In this document: positions 22,901-27,733 of the stretch, one piece after another | Numbering within the stretch: position 1 is the first letter of the stretch | Layout of the letters: every line of letters starts with the position of its first letter | Source: Phellopilus nigrolimitatus | Taxonomy: Eukaryota > Basidiomycota > Agaricomycetes > Hymenochaetales > Hymenochaetaceae | Assembly: GCA_021029095.1 (NCBI GenBank) | Contig: JAJOHG010000341.1 | Coordinates: 1-27,733 of the forward strand | Length of the DNA stretch: 27,733 bases | Direction: 5' to 3' | Position numbers and translations under genes: made by a program | Notes under the pieces: generated by a model | What the model was told of the DNA's origin: nothing | Databases searched by the model: none | Seen by the model: only the letters and a program-made list of their open reading frames with translations

Positions 22901-23017
22901 TTGCACGCGTTTCGCCAGACCGAGGTCCCCACGGGTGAGGTTGGGTCGAGCTTTGTTTTCGAGTATCCAAGTGTGGCTTCCCTCGGACAGGCCATCGCAA
23001 AGATTGCTCAATCTTAA
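19957..23017 (+). CDS. NRPS-like adenylation-thiolation (A-T) protein without a terminal domain
   Basis: Model, 16 exons: 19957..20251, 20322..20684, 20748..20816, 20870..20929, 20984..21015, 21080..21211, 21293..21346, 21423..21505, 21609..21643, 21729..21835, 21897..22055, 22153..22171, 22227..22377, 22441..22498, 22552..22811, 22870..23017; 674 residues. It belongs to the AMP-binding (ANL) superfamily. Core A3 is HSSGSTAFPK (about 217-226), A5 IYGATEIG (360-367), A7 TSDLLIRH (D434), A8 GRADDQIMLSSGEK (450-463), and A10 TPKGNPRR with the adenylation lysine at about 555. A carrier (PCP) domain follows with phosphopantetheine site GCDSL, Ser626. The protein ends 48 residues later at AKIAQS. 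Relatives in basidiomycetes are adenylate-forming reductases (A-T-R, about 1,000+ residues). No NAD-binding or thioesterase region follows before TRR1. It should activate a carboxylic acid as an acyl-AMP and load it on its carrier; the substrate and release partner are unknown. The intron at 22172-22226 is GC-AG. Confidence 0.88.
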
Positions 23018-23364
23018 GACCTGTACATGTAAAGTTGATAGTAGATAAACTTGAATATCGCGGAGTTCTGCCTCGCCGACAACGGAGATCACACTCGCGT
23101 GATGGCATACGCGTGATCCAACTCGGAGGCTCGTGACGTGCTGTCAGCAATCACGGGATGCTTAGCAAGAGCAGAGCACGTGACATTAGTCCAGGCATAT
23201 AATTATTTAGCATCGACCAATGATCTTGCCCATCGTCCTTCACGATTATTACTTCAAACATAGCGTTCTTCTCGCGTCTTTTCTCGTCTCGAACGATACC
23301 CTCCTCCTTAGCTGCAGTGACATCGACGCTGTCCTCGACGCATAGGAACAATCACACGCATACG
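23018..23364. promoter_or_regulatory. Region between the A-T gene and TRR1
   Basis: 347 bases with the 3' UTR of the A-T gene and the promoter of TRR1. No reductase-domain fragment is seen in any frame. I found no exact Yap1-type site (TTASTAA) that would explain oxidative control. Confidence 0.4.
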
Positions 23365-24473
<1,109 letters not shown>

Positions 24474-24601
24474 ACTCGTATTTTATTCGCTATGGGCTGC
24501 ATTACAGACATGGGAGAAGAATAGACACTGTAACACATTTACTAGAATTTCACGATTGACACGTCATTCTACAACCTTGACTTCTGCTAATAACCGTGAC
24601 C

Positions 24602-26732
24602 ATGTCCCTCGCCGTCTGGCAATGGACAGCCGCCTTTCTTTTCGTTACAACGCTGCCGGCGCTTCTCCTCGCGCTCTACACTCAACATCTTAAACACGAA
24701 AACGCGCACAGGCGGCGCGCCGTCTTACGCACTCTCGGCGTGCCAGATTCGGAACACGCACAGCGTACGCTCGTCGGGTTTTTCCATCCATACTGGTATG
24801 TCGTTGTCTGCTCATTATGTCGGTTTAAGTACGTTGGAGAAACAGCTGATTCTACGTAGGACGCTCCCATTTTGTCAAACGACATGAAGCAATGCGGGAG
24901 GCGGCGGTGAGCGCGTGCTATGGACGGCGGTGGCACTCCTCCAGCGCACCGCGCCGCACGTCGTGAGTGTCGTGTACTCTGGCGATGGTGATGCAGGCAA
25001 GGACGAGATCATCGCGAAGGTCAAGGTGCGCCCTCTGTTTCGTTCCTTCAGATGCACCGTGTTTCTTATAGCTGCATACGTTTAACTCAGTCCCGCTTCA
25101 ACATCGTGCTCGAACCCCGCACATTACATTTTGTGTTCCTCAGCAAGAGGGCGCTCGTGGAGGACGCACGCTGGCCGCACTTCACTCTCCTGGGCCAGAG
25201 TGTTGGCTCAATGATCCTCGCATGGGAGGCGCTGACGAAGTTCATACCAGATGTCTACATCGGTGCGCCGTCGACCTTCTCTTCATATCAAGGAATGCCA
25301 TGCTGAATTACGTTTGGACACGTAGACACGATGGGCTACGCATTTACTTTCCCTGTCGTACGCGTGCTCGGCGCAGGGCGTGTTCCAGTCGGCGCGTACG
25401 TGCACTACCCGACAATCAGCACCGAAATGCTGGCGCGCGTGAAGGCCCGCCGCCAGGGCTACGCCAACGCCGATTCCATCTCCTCGTCCGCCGCACTCAG
25501 TAGTGCGAAGCTTCTGTACGTGTCTCTTTCGTCGAACAATGGCTTCCATGACTTATTTGATGGTCAGATATTATCGGATATTTATGTATCACTACGCTTC
25601 TGCACTGCGGCGCGCGTCCTTCCTCATGGTGAATTCCTCCTGGACAAATAACCACATTGACGCCATATTGGCGCATACAGATACGCCGCTCAGCGTCCTA
25701 CATGGCCTCTTGTATGTGCTCAGTCCCGTTCCACTCCTCTTATCCATAGTGGGCAAGGGGACGGAGCATCATACCCCGCCACGGTCAGCGCAGATCGTCT
25801 ACCCGCCGTGCGAGACGGATGAGCTCGTCGCATTTCCGCTGGAGGGGCGAGAGAAAGTACTCCTGAGCGTGGCACAATTCAGGTTCGCATCCTTTTTCTC
25901 ATGAACACAATGTCAAAAACAATGTACGCGCGCTGAAAATAAAATTGATTGCCCAGGCCTGAGAAAGACCACGCTGCTCAGTTGTATGCCCTGTCTGAGC
26001 TGCTCAAGCAGCATCCAGAGCATAGGCAGACGGTTAAACTCGTCATGGTTGGCGGGTGTCGGAACAACGAGGATGCGGCGCGCGTCGAGTCCCTGCGTGC
26101 TTTAGCGAAGGAGCTCGAGATTGCGGTACGTTCGACGAAGTCGAAAAAACTTACTTTCCTCAGAGGCACTGAGTTTCGCCGTTTATGTATGCCCGTTTAT
26201 GTAGGAAAACGTGGAGTTTGTAGTGAACGCCTCGCATGGGGACGTCCTTTCGTGGCTAGGGCGCGCGAGCATTGGCCTCAGCACCATGGTCGACGAGCAC
26301 TTTGGGATCAATGTCGTCGAGTTCATGGTTCGTGGCTACCATTTATCTTTTTCTAGTCCCAATTGATTGAGACTAAACGGCGAATTGTTGCAGGCCGCCG
26401 GCGTAATACCCGTCGCTCACGCCTCCGGCGGACCGCTCAACGACATCGTCGTGCCGTACAAAAGCGAGCCAACCGGTAGGTCCATCCTGACTTGACCTTA
26501 TCTTCAATGCCGTACGGCTGCTCACATGCCCACTCTCGTGCCAGGCTATCACGCGACAACGCCGGCGACCTTCGGGGCAGCGCTGCACACTGTATTGTCC
26601 CTGTCGCCTGAGGCAGAAAACTCGATGCGAGAGCGCGGACGCGCCTGGGCAGTAGAGCGATTTTCGCGGAGGGGCTTCGAGCAGGCGTGGGAGGAGAGCG
26701 GGTGGCGAAAGTGGCTGCCGTCGCAGGAGTGA
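24602..26732 (+). CDS. ALG11: GDP-mannose:dolichyl-PP-oligosaccharide alpha-1,2-mannosyltransferase
   Basis: Model, 9 exons: 24602..24795, 24890..25025, 25091..25262, 25326..25515, 25568..25882, 25957..26125, 26205..26327, 26394..26475, 26545..26732; 522 residues. The N-terminal signal-anchor lies at about 5-27. Then come the ALG11 hallmark [15 protein letters not shown] (about 62-76), [62 protein letters not shown] and [15 protein letters not shown]. The GT4-family donor site is [20 protein letters not shown] with the E-x7-E pair. In the family, the enzyme adds the fourth and fifth mannoses to the lipid-linked glycan on the cytosolic face of the ER. All nine exon phases agree. Introns are 51-94 bases. 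The stop is TGA at 26730-26732. Confidence 0.95.
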
Positions 26733-27128
26733 AGATGTCAGAGTGATTTCCCTCCGCCCCAGCCCGTTGAATCATTTCTACACTCTTTGAGTTTATATAA
26801 TACATTACGCTCGGCGAACTTGAATATTGAGTGCACGCAAAACACGCGTGGTAGTATGTAATCTTCAAATGTGTATGATGCCAACCTCATCAGCAAAGCC
26901 GTTCTCAGACTGCTTTTGGTGCATTTGGGGTCGACCAACTCAATCGATGAGATAATCCATCCATATTTTGTCGAGTATACAAGATACAGATCGCCGATTC
27001 TACACTGACAATAATACATACACTAGACGGGAAAGACCGTAATGAGCACACAGGGACACAGGAGCTTTACACGGCATAAACTTCGCTGATAGTGGAAACT
27101 ATCCACAACGCCCACATGTATGCAACAC
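26733..27128. other. Convergent 3' region between ALG11 and the second P450
   Basis: 396 bases holding the 3' UTRs of two convergent genes. No gene is recognised; the minus-strand open frame at 26738-27019 has no motif. Confidence 0.45.
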
Positions 27129-27733
27129 CTAACGATCAACGAGCTTCACCTTCAAAGGAAGTTGAGGAACTACCTTGTCTGAGTCCTTGAGGACAGGAGA
27201 CTGCAGAAAGTTCATCGCCCAAAAGATGTCCGGTCCTGGCTCGAAAATGAATGATTCGAGAAGTATTGAAAGAACTAGTTCTGAATGAAAGGACCAGATT
27301 GACAGTGAGTAGCAAAACAAAATATGGGAATACCAGGTACTAACTCATCTCCATCTCCGCGAATTTAAATCCACTGTATTGCTACTGATCAGAAGCACAC
27401 ATTCTGGGGGAACACCCATAAAAAATACGTACATGCACGCTCTTCCACCGCCGAGGAACGTCATCCTGGATAACGCGATATTAATAAGTTGATTCCAATC
27501 CGCGCAGATAAGGAGACTCACATCGACGCATAAATCCCGGGAAGGTGGGCCTTCGACACGCTGTCCGGTAACGGCTTAAGCCAGCGCTCTGGCTTCCACT
27601 CTTCCGCATCCTCGCCCCAGATTCTCTTGCTCCGGTTGGCCCCCAAAACAGAGATAACGACATTTGTATTCTTCTTCAATGGGATCTCCTTGATCTCTGT
27701 TTTCCCATCAGCTGACTTTATTGGCCAAAGGAG
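27129..27733 (-). CDS. Second cytochrome P450, C-terminal part only (cut by window edge)
   Basis: Minus-strand exons 27733..27522 (open at the window edge), 27465..27433, 27373..27345 and 27280..27129, with the stop TAG at 27129-27131. They encode the meander and heme region: LGANRSKRIWGEDAEEWKPERW, the heme loop FLGGGRACIG in the 33-base exon, GFKFAEMEM in the 29-base exon, and the tail ending PQLPLKVKLVDR. Exon sizes of 33 and 29 bases and all phases match the last exons of the P450 at 5259-7767 exactly, and most residues in this part are shared, so the two are recent paralogues. The catalytic cysteine is present, so it looks functional as far as seen. The N-terminal two thirds lie beyond the window. 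Confidence 0.9.

Noticed and set aside
23018..23364. Search for a missing reductase or thioesterase domain after the A-T gene
   Set aside because: No NAD-binding glycine motif or other family segment is visible in any frame before TRR1 begins.

Overview
The window is nuclear DNA from a filamentous fungus, most likely a mushroom-forming basidiomycete (Agaricomycetes). Protein-coding genes are cut by many short introns (about 50-120 bases) with GT(R)NGT donors, CTAAY/CTGAY-like branch sites and CAG/TAG acceptors. Several families present (DUF6533 seven-helix proteins, expanded F-box/leucine-rich proteins, multi-intron CYPs, NRPS-like A-T proteins) are typical of that group. All exon joins were made by eye from splice signals, reading frame and family conservation. 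Most multi-exon models close to an exact multiple of three, which supports them.

Left part (1-8.7 kb): the Ser/Thr/Ala-rich tail of a gene that starts outside the window; a long stretch with no recognised gene; an F-box/LRR-type gene (1909-3260); about 2 kb with no confident gene; then a complete 13-exon cytochrome P450 (5259-7767) with a clear TATA box.

Middle (8.7-16.7 kb): the mitochondrial outer-membrane fusion GTPase FZO1 (8683-11333, +), facing a tetraspanin with a very long serine-rich N-terminus (12009-13837, -). Then come an F-box-family pseudogene (14257-15424, +) and the V-ATPase proteolipid subunit c gene (15651-16698, -, 9 exons).

Right part (17-27.7 kb): a DUF6533 seven-helix membrane protein (16981-18836, -, 13 exons including 9- and 16-base exons) and a possible small unrecognised spliced gene beside it (18916-19332, -). 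These are followed by an adenylation-thiolation (A-T) NRPS-like protein that stops right after its carrier domain (19957-23017, +, 16 exons, one GC-AG intron), thioredoxin reductase TRR1 (23365-24473, +) and the ER mannosyltransferase ALG11 (24602-26732, +). The window ends in the 3' part of a second P450 (27129-27733, -), a close paralogue of the first in inverted orientation with the same four last coding exons.

Working picture: housekeeping genes (mitochondrial fusion, vacuolar acidification, redox, N-glycosylation) are interleaved with fast-evolving accessory genes (two P450s, A-T enzyme, 7-helix protein, F-box genes). No mobile element, CRISPR array or RNA gene was recognised. Nothing proves a wholly new system. 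The most unusual items are the reductase-less A-T protein, the inverted P450 pair, the extended tetraspanin and the small cryptic spliced ORF.
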